Assembly (NCBI RefSeq): GCF_918797505.1
Contig: NC_092799.1
Coordinates: forward strand, 496,001 to 560,000
Source of the DNA: Bemisia tabaci
Taxonomy: Eukaryota; Arthropoda; Insecta; Hemiptera; Aleyrodidae
Length of the DNA: 64,000 nucleotides
Direction: 5' to 3'
A program made the translations under genes and the position numbers. Under the pieces are notes generated by a model. That model made no database searches. It saw only the letters and a list, made by a program, of their open reading frames with translations, and was not told the DNA's origin. The number at the start of each line of letters is the position of its first letter. Within the stretch, counting starts at the first letter, position 1. Positions 11,513 through 21,309 of this stretch are shown one piece after another.

Positions 11513-11900
11513 CTAGCTTATCTTGTGCTTGCCGGGCGATTTTCTCCCGCCCGACTCCAACACGCAGGGCCTCCCCTCCCCCCATCTCCCTGTAGCTTGC
11601 CTGAAGTGAACGAGTGAATTAAAACGGGCAATATAAGAAATCGGCGACGAAAACTGACGCCTTGGGACCGGATGCGGGCCCTCACAGCTTGTGTCTCCTG
11701 TCTGGGTTTTCGGGCAGAGAACCCTTTTTCTCAGAATTCTGAACCCGGACGGTACGATTTCAGTCCGTGGATTCTGATTTTCGGCATCATCACTCAAGTT
11801 TTCTTCATCGCAGGTGTTCTGTTCGATTGCGGCTTCTTCAGTCAAACTCTCGCTTTCTCTCTCTTCCTCCCGTCTCCTGTGACTAGCTCGGAAACTTGGA
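11513..11900 (-). CDS. possible minus-strand coding segment, unrecognised
   Basis: A minus-strand frame stays open from upstream of 11900 to a stop near 11513. Its first part reads like real protein: acidic and polar (CDEENLSDDAENQNPRTE), then basic (GFRILRKRVLCPKTQTG). The later part (from about 11660 downwards) looks like non-coding GC-rich DNA. A pyrimidine-rich stretch ending in CCGAGCTAG on the minus strand could be the acceptor near 11882. There is no ATG at the start of the open region, consistent with an internal exon. No family recognised. An overlapping plus-strand frame at 11672-12097 is proline-tract driven. Confidence 0.25.
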
Positions 11901-12842
11901 GAAGAACACTAGGAGCGTTCCCCCTCCCCCCTCCCCTTCTGATGGATTGTCATGACCGGCGCGTTATTCTGACGATCAACACCCCCCCCCCCCCCTCAAT
12001 GATCGGTAGGTTGCTTCAAGTCCATCTGCTAGAAAAAGAAGAACTGTTTAATGAGGATTTTCGTTTAGAAGGAAGGATGTCAAATACTAATAGCTGATTT
12101 TTCAAATGATGCTTCTTTCTTCTTTGAACATTTGCGAACATTTTTGTTCAGTCGTTTCTTCCTTCTTGTAGTTCCCGATAGACAGTTACGTACATTCTTT
12201 TGGAAACAAATGTTCTCCATAATTTTTGTACGTTACCCTGTTTTGAACATTTTCGTTCACCAGACCAGACTGTCGGTGCAGATCTGGTTCGTCCCAATTA
12301 TTTTCAACCAGTAGGTAGTAGGCCTATAGTGACGTTCAAAAATTCGCAGGTATCCAGAAATGAAGTCTAAAATATGGTCAGTAGTCCCTAGACTGTACTT
12401 CAGCCCGAATTTTAAAACAATTACCTATTGAAGCCGAAAAAATAAGGCCGAAACGAAGAAAAAAAATTAGCATGTTACTGGAATCACTTCCCTCACTCGG
12501 GTCTCAGACGTGAAAGAGGTACGTAAAAAATCCAAATTCCTCAAGGCACTGTTGGCCGATCTTCTGTCCCGCACTTGTAATTTGCGGCCTCAACTTTTCC
12601 TCTAATGCATGTCAAGCGTTTGCCTCATTATTTTCACCTTCCTCTAATCAGCACCTGATTCCTCCCTGTAGCCCCTCTCTTATCAATTAACTTTTTCTCT
12701 CATTGCATTCACCGTTTAATCTTATCCTTTTTCGATTCTATTCTTTTGCATGACCTTTAACTCTCAAGCTCCTCACAGTTCAGTGTCATTTATCCACACT
12801 ATTCCTTCCTGTCTTCCTCTTTCTTCCCTCCCTCATTTTCGC

Positions 12843-13286
12843 AAGGTGATTCGTCAAGCTCAAGTCACGTGGTCGAATTGATCTGCGATATATCGCATTG
12901 ATTCGGTCAAAAAGCTCTGCAGATTTTGAATTTTTAGCCATAAAGGGACGAAAGCCCCTGCGCATTAGCCTAAAGTATCATTCTAATCCCAAAATTTGGC
13001 AAAATTCAGAGAAATGAAAGCAGAATTGTGCGCGGGAAAAAATCTCCCATTTGATACAGAAATCGATAGCTGAATCAAATGCGAGGTTTTTTCCCTGACA
13101 CTATTCTGATTTTATTTCTCTGAATTGTGCCAATTTTGGGGTTTAAAATGATTCTTTAGGCTCATGCACAGGGGCTATCGTTCTTTTTTTGCTGAAAATT
13201 CAAAATCTGCTGAGATGTTTGACCCAATCGATGCGATATATCGCATGCCTGTTCGACCACGTCACTTGATTTTGACGAATCACCTT
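12843..13286. mobile_element. MITE family F, complete 444-bp copy
   Basis: The ends are inverted: AAGGTGATTCGTCAA at the left and TTGACGAATCACCTT at the right. Inside these are a CACGTGGTCGAA / TTCGACCACGT pair, a GCGATATATCGCAT block in both arms, and matching CAGATTTTGAATTTTTAGC / GCTGAAAATTCAAAATCTG arms. The whole element folds into one long hairpin. The interior has no transposase. Confidence 0.9.
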
Positions 13287-13309
13287 CAACTATCAAGAGA
13301 GGACCAGTC

Positions 13310-13608
13310 ACTTGGCTTAGGGGAATCCAGTACTTACCATTCGAATCTTTCGACCATATTACGGGCATTGCTCTCCTTATCCGTCTGATGAAAAGTCTCT
13401 CGGGTTTTCGAGTCATAAAGAGCTGAAGTGTCCAAAAATCACGCTTCTTGGTCACCTTAGCGCCCCCTTCCCCCCGGGTATCTCGAAAAACCAGGAGGCT
13501 TTTATTCAGAAGGTCAAGAAGAGTCATTCCTGGAGCAAGGTCGAAAGATTCGAATGGTATCCTATGATGGTATTCGATGGATTCCTTCAAGCCTTCGTGC
13601 CTGGTCAT
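13310..13608 (-). other. unrecognised open frame with a 21-bp inverted repeat
   Basis: A 148-codon minus-strand frame starts at 13608 and runs into family F at its end. The first 95 residues are of mixed composition (RDTRGEGGAKVTKKRDFW, ERLFIRRIRRAMPVIW). An exact 21-bp inverted repeat, TACCATTCGAATCTTTCGAC plus one C, lies at about 13337-13357 and again inverted at about 13541-13561. The segment may therefore be an old fold-back element rather than a gene. No family recognised. Confidence 0.2.
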
Positions 13609-13835
13609 TTTAAAGTGTCATTTTTCGTAGTTTGCTGACTTATTAGATTTACAACAATGTTCATTTTTTAATTGTGCATGCCTAGGTTTATTATGGCATA
13701 TTTACGTCTTTTTTTTTACCTAAACTTGTGGGTGGGTGTGATTGTGTGAATAATTGGTTTGTGTGCGTGTGATTGTGTGAATGGTCGATTTGTGGTGCGT
13801 TTGTGTGTAGAGGGAGCGTAGGAACTGACGGAAGG

Positions 13836-13976
13836 TACGTCCACACGGTTTATCTGACTGTTGGATAGCCGGTCCGTCGCGTAATCCGCCAGTTGCTCTA
13901 ATTTTGGAGCGACCGGGGGGCTATTCGACGTACCGTCCATTCGCCGATCGGACGAACCGTGTGGACGCTCCTTTGA
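13836..13976. mobile_element. GC-rich MITE with CGTCCACACGGTT ends
   Basis: Left arm ACGTCCACACGGTTTATC is mirrored by AACCGTGTGGACGCTCC at the right, about 140 bp in total. The interior is GC-rich and non-coding. It is preceded by a GT-rich simple region (13727-13815) resembling the one at 31920-32012. Confidence 0.65.
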
Positions 13977-14334
13977 CGCAAAGGCTCTCGTGACGCGTAC
14001 ACATCACGGTCAAATTTCCATTCAGGTGGGGGCCATCAATGCTCGTTGACGGACTTTGATGACCTCCATCTGAGCGGACAGACCGTCATATGTTCGTGTC
14101 ACGGGAGACTTGGGTAACCCGTGTACTTGTGGCATGTTTTTTTTGGTCAGGTCCAGATCCACAAGGGTGGTTGGGCCGGTCTTGGGGGGTCTGCGGATGA
14201 TCTCCTCGCCGGGCCTGACGAGTGGCGGGTTGCGTTGCACTCCCTGGCCTTGAGATGCAAGTAGCGGCGATAATACCCGGATCCCAATCGGATCCGGGAT
14301 CAGCGGAACTATATTCTGGGGCCTAAGTTATTAT

Positions 14335-15010
14335 CAGTGGCGTGGCGTACTTTGCGATGTATCGATTGTTATGTCATTTAACCTATGGAAAAGGATCGAT
14401 AATTAGGGTGTTCGCAGCGAACACCTTGGTAATCGATTCTTTGCCACAGGTTTAAATGGCAGAACAGCGATATATCGCAAAGCACGCCACGTCACTGATT
14501 ATTAACAGTGGCGTGGCGTGCTTTGCGATATATCGATTGTTATGTCATTTAACCTATGGAAAAGGATCGATAATTAGGGTGTTCGCAGCGAACACCTTGG
14601 TAATCGATTCTTTATCACAGGTTTAAATGGCAGAACAGCGATATATCGCAAAGCACGCCACGTCACTGATTATTAACAGTGGCGTGGCGTGCTTTGCGAT
14701 ATATCGATTGTTATGTCATTTAACCCATGGAAAAGGATCGATAATTAGGGTGTTCGCAGCGAACACCTTGGTAATCGATTCTTTACCACAGGTTTAAATG
14801 GCAGAACAGCGATATATCGCAAAGCACGCCACGTCACTGATTATTAACAGTGGCGTGGCGTGCTTTGCGATATATCGATTGTAATGTCATTTAACCTATG
14901 GAAAAGGATCGATAATTAGGGTGTTCGCAGCGAACACCTTGGTAATCGATTCTTTACCACGGGTTTAAATGGCAGAACAGCGATATATCGCAAAGCACGC
15001 CACGTCACTG
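14335..15010. mobile_element. head-to-tail array of four family A (hAT-like) MITEs
   Basis: Four units of 163 bp lie at 14335-14497, 14506-14668, 14677-14839 and 14848-15010. Each starts CAGTGGCGTGGCG and ends CGCCACGTCACTG, with an inner GTGTTCGCAGCGAACACC palindrome and GATATATCG blocks. Units 1-4 are separated by the same 8 bp, ATTATTAA. Ends of the CAG type and 8-bp duplications, seen exactly at the copies at 37790 and 52796, are characteristic of hAT-superfamily transposons. The units differ by only a few bases, so the array is recent. Non-autonomous: no transposase. Confidence 0.92.
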
Positions 15011-15020
15011 ATTATTTTAT

Positions 15021-15973
15021 CAGTGGCGTGGCGTTCTTTGCGATGTATACACTGGAAAAAAAAAGTCTGCTACGGTCAAGCCGTCTCGGAATCTTGAGAA
15101 AAAATCAACTTGATTCAAGAATTTTTATCTTAAAACAAGCAATTTATTGCGAAATTCAAGATTTGAGATTCCTATTTGCAGCTACTTTATAGCTTGGATC
15201 ACCTGCTAGCTTGATTTAAGCAGCACAAAAATCTTGAGCCAACCCTGCTGAATCTTACATCAAGCCACCATGGCTGCTGATTCTAAGAAGTTGTTTCTTG
15301 AATCAAGATAATGTATACTCGATTCAAGATTCCTGGTTTCAAGCATGACACGAATCTTGGAAATAGCTGAAAAAATTAGACTTGAATTTAGTTTGCAGCC
15401 AACTTGTTGAATTAAGTTTCCATTGGATTGTAACCACTCGGCCTTTATTTTCGACACGAGCATTAAGTTATACATTCCTACATTCTCAAGTCATTCCAGG
15501 AGATCTCCAAAAGCCGCGCATTTTAACAGTGCTGCAAACCGAGAACAAAACCCGCGGCAACGCGCGCGACGACTTTAACATGATCCATGTCGAAGAATCA
15601 GTAACTTTTTATCTCTACGTTACGAAATTTTATGGAAACTGAATAAAACTTTCAGTATTTAGTATTGGATCCGAGCATTAAACGAATAATAATTAAGATT
15701 CCGCCGGGTATCTAATTTCAAGCAGCCCGACCATGCTTATTTCAAGCTATACGTTTCTTGGCAGCAAATTTAAGATTTTTCCCAGCTTGCTTCAAGCTGA
15801 TTTAGATTTGTTTCAAGCTACTTTTTTTTCCAGTGTATTTTGTTATGTCATTTAAACCTATGGAAAAGGATCGATAAACAGGGTGTTCGCAGCGAACACC
15901 TTGGTAATCGATTCTTTACCACAGGTTTAAATGGGGGGAATATCGATAGATCACAAAGCACGCCACGCCACTG
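15021..15973. mobile_element. fifth family A MITE, interrupted by a nested element
   Basis: The left end, CAGTGGCGTGGCGTTCTTTG, lies at 15021. Similarity to family A breaks at 15050, resumes at about 15838 (TTGTTATGTCATTTAAACC), and continues to the right end CGCCACGCCACTG at 15973. The following bases ATTATTAG match the array's spacer sequence. The interruption is the 786-bp element described separately. Confidence 0.9.
15050..15835. mobile_element. 786-bp TIR element (family B-like ends) inserted in a family A MITE
   Basis: It begins CACTGGAAAAAAAAAG and ends CTTTTTTTTCCAGTG, and is flanked on both sides by TA, as for Tc1/mariner-type insertions. The interior repeats CTTGATTCAAG-like, AAGCTTGAAACAA-like and TTCAAGAT motifs in both orientations. 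It contains CpG-bearing unique sequence at 15515-15600 but no recognisable transposase. Small frames inside are interrupted. Confidence 0.8.
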
Positions 15974-15999
15974 ATTATTAGATGAACTTCACCTCTAGC

Positions 16000-18850
16000 C
16001 CCTGAACCAAGGCACCCACTATGATGACCTTTGAAACACCTCCTGATTCATAGTCGTTTCTTTATCAGCAGGCACGTGGCACAGGGGGCTTAAGTCAGAG
16101 TGTTTACTGATCCGGAAAAAAATACTCCTTTGAGAGCGGTCCGGAAGTATTGAGATTGAACGGGAATCCTGCAAGAAGGACTGACATTTTTAAGACCGAC
16201 TGGAAAGAATGCAATCCCTCGCGCATTTTTTCTCCTTAGTGCAATTTTACGTACTAGTTCGTAAGTGTAAGCCACATTATTTTCAGGCCACCTCTAAGTT
16301 TCAAAAGCCGTGTCTTCTTCATCGCAATGCGCCCGTGAATTCAGAATTTACAAAGTATTGCAATTAATGGCACCTAAAAATGTACTAAAAAAGCACTTAA
16401 TTTTTCTAATGAGGTGCTGTACTTCTTGTTAGCCAGTTATTTTTGCGCACATTTCTTAACCACCCCCCCCCCCCCCCGAATGCTAAATGAAGGGTCTATT
16501 GCAAAAATATTTCGGGGGAGGACCCGCGGGCCACCCTTACTCTGAGAAGGTCACCCACCATTATATCCGCTCAAGACTTCCTCCCCCAAAACAAGATCCA
16601 CCAAACAACAAATATGAATGTTGAAACAATTACCGCAAATCGAGCAACTAAAACAATATCAACAAAAATCTACGTGCCACGTGCCTGTTTAACGGCTTCT
16701 TACCATGAGGAGGCCTCTTATGAGGCTCTCTTGAAAAAAATGGATCAGTCAAGGGTTCATCCGCAAAATGGACATTGCTTCCTTTACCCCACATTATGGT
16801 TTTCGGTCCCATCGATTCAGTCATATAAATTCACATTTTTAACTCAGGGTATGGCTTAAGGAAAATACATGTCTGGTCAGAGTAACATAATTTCGATTTA
16901 CAAGCCGAGTGTGGTTATACTTATTCGTAACGTAATTCTCGCTGCAATGCAGTCGCGTGATCGAGCACCCAAAACGTTGAGTCTTTTCCGGTGTAGTCGA
17001 ATCCATCTATTATTAATCCATCCTAATTTAAGCTCATAAATTTTACTTGAGTTTCTTAAAAATTGCCATTTTTATGATGCTACACGAACGACCTCCTCGC
17101 GAACCTCCCTTTAACCCTTCATTGTGAATCACTGAATCAGGCACCGATTTTCGAGATAAAAACTACTGTGCGCAGTACTTGTAGGATTGTAAGAATAGAT
17201 GGAGTCCCAATTTAGGTATACTTTTTTTTTTAAATAGTTCGGAAATTAGCTTCTTATCATTCCTGAAAATCATGTTTGCTAAATGCTATTTAATGTCAGA
17301 GAAGACTGAAGCAAAAAAAAAAAAACATTGCATGGTCACTGTCACTGAACGCAATGCAATTAAAAGTTTTAATCACATTGTAAACTATACGGGCCTCCCT
17401 AAATGAACGACTCTGAGTATGACCCTTTTGCCAGTATTAAGCCAAATGCTTTTTCTCCTCAATTTCTAACCCTTGGGAAACTCTCGTCATGTGGATTATT
17501 TTTCACCGTTTACATTCGTTCGTACACTTATTCAGAACCATAGTGTCGGCACCGTATTGAGCAATAGCCTTTTCAAAGTAATTAAAAATGGTCGCGAAAT
17601 AAAGACTATGAATATTATTGTTTTCTTCCTCCTAAATCTTCAAGTTATTTTCAAATAATCGAGCTTTTTTACCATTAATTTTTAATGAATGTATCGAAAA
17701 GTTTCATAAATAGCTTCACTAACAGCAATCATGTCATTCATGTTGTTTGGAAACGTGCTTTTTTTTTAAGAAAATGTTAAAGTGCTATACAATTCTGGGT
17801 CTTGACCCCCACTGGTGACCCACTTGGGTGAGACTGTCTTTCCCTGTTGATTGTGAGAAAAAACAAGAGAGAAAAGAAAAGAAAAGATTAAACTTGTGCT
17901 ATAATATCTATCAGATGCCCGCACAAAAGTCACTACCAAAATTTTAAAACGTTTCAAGCAACAAAATCTCAACATTTAATGTGGTCTCCTGGACCCCGAC
18001 GTAAATAGCCATACTTTCTCATCGTCGTAATGAATTAACGAATTAAACCATTAGTAGATTGCCCTGGCTACCTATAAGTCGGATAATGCTTTTTAGGACG
18101 AGTTATTAAGCATAGTCAATATTTTATAGTAAATAAGTCAATTTCTCCGATTTAAGTCGATTTCTTCTCAATATTTAAAGAAACCAATGTTTTTCGATCG
18201 TGCGCCGACAGGGGCACAATTTTTTCGCATTTTAAGCCCTCGCTTTTTTCTAGGAGGGTGTGCCATTGGATAGGTCGTAATCCTTGTTCAAGTCCCAGGA
18301 TTGGGTCCGACCATAAACATTGCTAGAGCCATTTTTTCTCGATAGCATTTAGGTTAGGAAGTTTTAAGGTCATACGTACGAACGTTGACATGTAAGTTTC
18401 TATGCGGTTGCTTCTTTGCATCCTGCGCGCGTTACATTTCAATGTTGAGGGTTGAGAATAAGCAATTTTTGGAGCTTTAAATCTGTATTTGAATGATACT
18501 GCTATCCTGCTGACTGTCTTCAATAAACCCGTCACACACATAATTTGGGTACCAACCAAGATGAATTTGAGTCTTATTATGCCGAAGTTTCAGGACTTGG
18601 CTTGATACAATCTTAATCCGCGGTCCTCGTGAAATCATCCACCTCAAGTCTGAACAAAATGTACTAGGTTTCTAGCCTAAATATAGTTCCGAAGAGCATT
18701 TTACAATCCCGGCCTTCCACCGTCATTCAATGAAAGCTCATACAGATGTTCGTTTAGATTCACTCGTGAGTAGCTTCGCTTTCAAATTAAATTATTCTCA
18801 TAATTGACTCACTATTTTGAAAACTCATTTTCAATTTATTTGCCGTGGAC
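16000..18850. other. no gene recognised
   Basis: AT-rich DNA with a poly(C) tract at 16463-16477 and several A or T runs. An 81-codon plus-strand frame at 16614-16859 is of mixed composition, but it has no recognisable motif and no splice context. I see no complete MITE in this span. Confidence 0.4.
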
Positions 18851-18851
18851 C

Positions 18852-18964
18852 CGGGCCCGTGGACAACCGAACTCGGTCAAGGTTCGAGCGGGCTTGGAGA
18901 GCCGAACTCGAACCAAAACACAAGCAGGTTGTCCAAAAGAAAAAAACAAAAAAAAACAGAGAGA
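18852..18964. repeat. 112-bp direct repeat, left copy
   Basis: From CGGGCCCGTGGACAACCGAA to ACAGAGAGA this stretch is repeated at 19909-20020 in the same orientation, with one base difference plus a one-base change in the A run. A shorter degenerate copy of part of it (ACCGAACACGG, then GAGCGGGCTTGGGAGCCGAA) follows directly at about 18981-19021. Confidence 0.9.
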
Positions 18965-19850
18965 AGGGGGGGGGAGAGAAACCGAACACGGTCCGTGTCC
19001 GAGCGGGCTTGGGAGCCGAACTTCTTTTTTATGAAAATGCTACCAGCACTGCTACCAGCACTGGTGTCGCCGCTGGCACTGGCGGCACTGGTGCCACCGC
19101 TGGTGCTGGTACTAGTTTCACCGGCGCTGGCACTAGTTTCACCGGCGCTGGCACTAGTTTCACCGCTGCTGGCACCGGCACTATTGTCACTGCTGGTAAC
19201 GGCCCCGGTGCCCTCGATGCTTGCCAATCTCACGAGCGGCACGATCGGTTCTAAGGTCTTGTTCCTGATCATGATATCTCCAAGAAACGACATATCTTCT
19301 TCATATTTCCATTTTTTTTCTTGAGGCGTATACGAACGCCGCCATTGAGCCGCCCTCAAATTCATCCATCGTACTATGTGGGGAGAAAGAAAATGTGGTT
19401 TTATCGAGGATGACCTGGTTGTTCCGAAATCTTTTGCGCTGTCTTTTTCTGGGCATTCCGATTGGTCGAATTGCGAAGTGACTTCTTCCTTAATTTCAAT
19501 GCTTGTATGCAACAAATCGGTTAAACTTTCGTCTGCTTCGACTTTTACGCGAGCGGAAAGACCGAACAGAGAATCGCCTTGGAGCGGTCCAGGTGAGATA
19601 ACGCCACCACATGAAGATGATCCGTTCTCTCTTTTTACACGCTGGGGGCTGGCAGGCTGGCACCCGCCATCTTTACTCGTCTGCCACCTCGCGAACTTGT
19701 CGCCCCACTTCAGCTTCACCGACTTCGGGCACACGATCAGGATCTTGTTCAGGTTCAAGGTAGGGTCTTTGATGACGGTGTGGGCCAGAGCGACGATCTG
19801 GAGAAATTTCCCGGGCCCCATATAGCTCCTGATTATTAGCTGTTGTTATT
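18877..19850 (-). pseudogene. ATRX-like SNF2 helicase fragment with degenerate Walker A
   Basis: A 314-codon minus-strand frame starts MGPGKFLQIVALAHTV and continues with NKILIVCPKSVKLKW and FARWQ. This is motif I to motif Ia of SNF2-family chromatin ATPases; the HTV and FxxWQ spacing is closest to ATRX as I recall it. The usual MGLGKT has become MGPGKF, so the nucleotide-binding threonine is lost. Just upstream on the minus strand CTAATAATCAG resembles an intron branch/acceptor, suggesting genomic exon capture. The helicase match ends after about 48 residues. The rest is polar, with a seven-residue SASAGET repeat (21-bp units near 19105-19170), and runs into the left flanking direct repeat. 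The remaining helicase motifs are absent, so it cannot be an ATPase. Fusion to the Ser/Gly/Thr-rich tail is unexplained. Confidence 0.65.
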
Positions 19851-19908
19851 GTGATGCCAAAAGGCACTACCCTACTTGGGCCGTACTCGGTCCCCTGGGG
19901 GACACAAG

Positions 19909-20020
19909 CGGGCCCGTGGACAACCGAACTCGGTCAAGGTTCGAGCGGGCTTGGAGAGCCCAACTCGAACCAAAACACAAGCAGGTTGTCCAAAAGAAAA
20001 AAACAAAAAAAACAGAGAGA
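19909..20020. repeat. 112-bp direct repeat, right copy
   Basis: Near-identical partner of 18852-18964. The two copies bracket the SNF2-derived segment exactly as terminal repeats would. The ends are not of the TG..CA type and no short target duplication is visible outside them. Confidence 0.9.
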
Positions 20021-20535
20021 TCACAATTTAAATATTCATTATTCTATCAGGAACGGACTCAAATGTGCATAATAATTCACAATATGTTCAGAATGTTATG
20101 CCAGTCTATCAGGACCAACAATGACTCATTATCGAGATTCTTCGTTTTCCTCGCCAGTTTTTCCTCTCAGTTTAGTGTGAGGATATGTCTGTACACGCAT
20201 TTACGGTTGTTGAAATATTTCGAATGGTAGGAGGACCAAATTAAAAATGAAACACCATTAATCATTAGAATTAGACAATACGATGTCAACCATCCGCACA
20301 TCGCACATTGTGCAGCCACTGGTACTTGTTAGGTTGCCTAACCGCCAGGGGCTGTCGGCGGAACTTTTTTTAAGGTCTTATTGTAGGCCATTATCGTGCA
20401 CTGCTTTCGACGCAGTTGAATCCATGCATTCCTAAGAGCTCCATCTCACATAGATTTTGGCTGCGAACGATCATAAAAGTCATCAAAAGTATGTCGCTTT
20501 TTAAAAGATTCAAACACTTAATAAAAAGGTTTATA

Positions 20536-20604
20536 TTGCTCTCATCGCTGGGCCGAAATCGCCGCACTGTGTGCGGGCAGAGACGAAACAGGCTGTGAGA
20601 GCAA
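20536..20604. repeat. 69-bp GC-rich hairpin repeat, copy 1
   Basis: TTGCTCTCA at the left pairs with TGAGAGCAA at the right. The interior GGCCGAAATCGCCGCACTG..TGCGGGCAGAGACGAAAC is shared with 21234-21302. The copies are in direct orientation, about 700 bp apart, and differ at only a few positions. Confidence 0.75.
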
Positions 20605-20632
20605 TTAGGGATCCATTAATTAGTCCATAAAT

Positions 20633-20800
20633 TACGTGACGCTTTTTTTCGGAATTTTGGACCCCCCCTCCCTTCCCATCCCCTTTCGTAAAGCTTTTGT
20701 GACGTAAGTCCCGATTCTTTAATGTTTAAAAAAAATCGCGTAACGCTCATCTCAACCTCCCCCCCCCCGCCCCCCCTAGAACTTCACGTAATTTATGGAC
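20633..20800. mobile_element. MITE with GTCCATAAATTACGTGA ends
   Basis: Left terminus GTCCATAAATTACGTGACGC is mirrored by TTCACGTAATTTATGGAC at the right, about 168 bp. The interior contains C-rich runs and the paired GTAAAGC / GCGTAACGC blocks. Elements with this end sequence are, to my recollection, widespread in insects. Non-coding. Confidence 0.85.
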
Positions 20801-20861
20801 GACCATATAGTAAGTAGATATCTTAAGGATTGAATGTCCCAGATAAGCGTTCGAAATGATT

Positions 20862-21231
20862 CTGCCGTGTCAAGAAAAAACGTCGTATGAACATTTCTGT
20901 CAAACGGAACTATGTGCATTATGACGTGAGCCCTGTTATGCATGTATTCTTTTGGGTCTCGCGGCTCATGTCTTAATGCACATAGTTCCGTTTGATAGAA
21001 ATACGTCTATTTGAGAGTTGCCTAATTTCATCGAATAGAACATGTAATTGTGAGAAAAGGTTTGCACAGTTCTTGAAATTTTCAGATATTTTAGATTAAA
21101 TCGTGGACACATTTCTTTGAAAAATTTGTAAAAAAAAGTATTCAGAATTTTCCCGAGTAAAATTTTACTTTTGTTGAAGGAGGTGTGGCCACATTTAAAG
21201 GCTCGTACGACTATTTTCCTTAACACGGCAG
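20862..21231. mobile_element. MITE family C interrupted by a family D element
   Basis: The family C left end CTGCCGTGTCAAGAAAAAAC (20862) leads to TATGAACATT. A family D element of about 115 bp follows (about 20892-21006), then C resumes with TTGAGAGTTGCCTAATTTC and ends ACACGGCAG at 21231. The nesting shows that C was present before D inserted. Confidence 0.8.
20892..21006. mobile_element. MITE family D copy nested in family C
   Basis: Left arm TTCTGTCAAACGGAACTATG and GTGCATTATGACGTGAGCC; right arm GGCTCATGTCTTAATGCAC and ATAGTTCCGTTTGATAGAAA. A near-perfect hairpin of about 115 bp. Related copies occur at 50491-50845, 51181-51230 (one arm) and 63053-63124. Confidence 0.85.
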
Positions 21232-21233
21232 TA

Positions 21234-21302
21234 TTGTTCTCATTGCCGGGCCGAAATCGCCGCACTGCGTGCGGGCAGAGACGAAACCGGCGGTGAGAGC
21301 AA
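21234..21302. repeat. 69-bp GC-rich hairpin repeat, copy 2
   Basis: Second direct copy of the hairpin at 20536-20604, placed immediately after the nested C/D elements. Confidence 0.75.
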
Positions 21303-21309
21303 TTAGTAG

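Noticed and set aside
18817..19324. Plus-strand frames with TGAGTSF or LALVSPA repeats
   Set aside because: They are shadows of the 21-bp repeat in the minus-strand SNF2-derived frame. The helicase motifs are on the minus strand.
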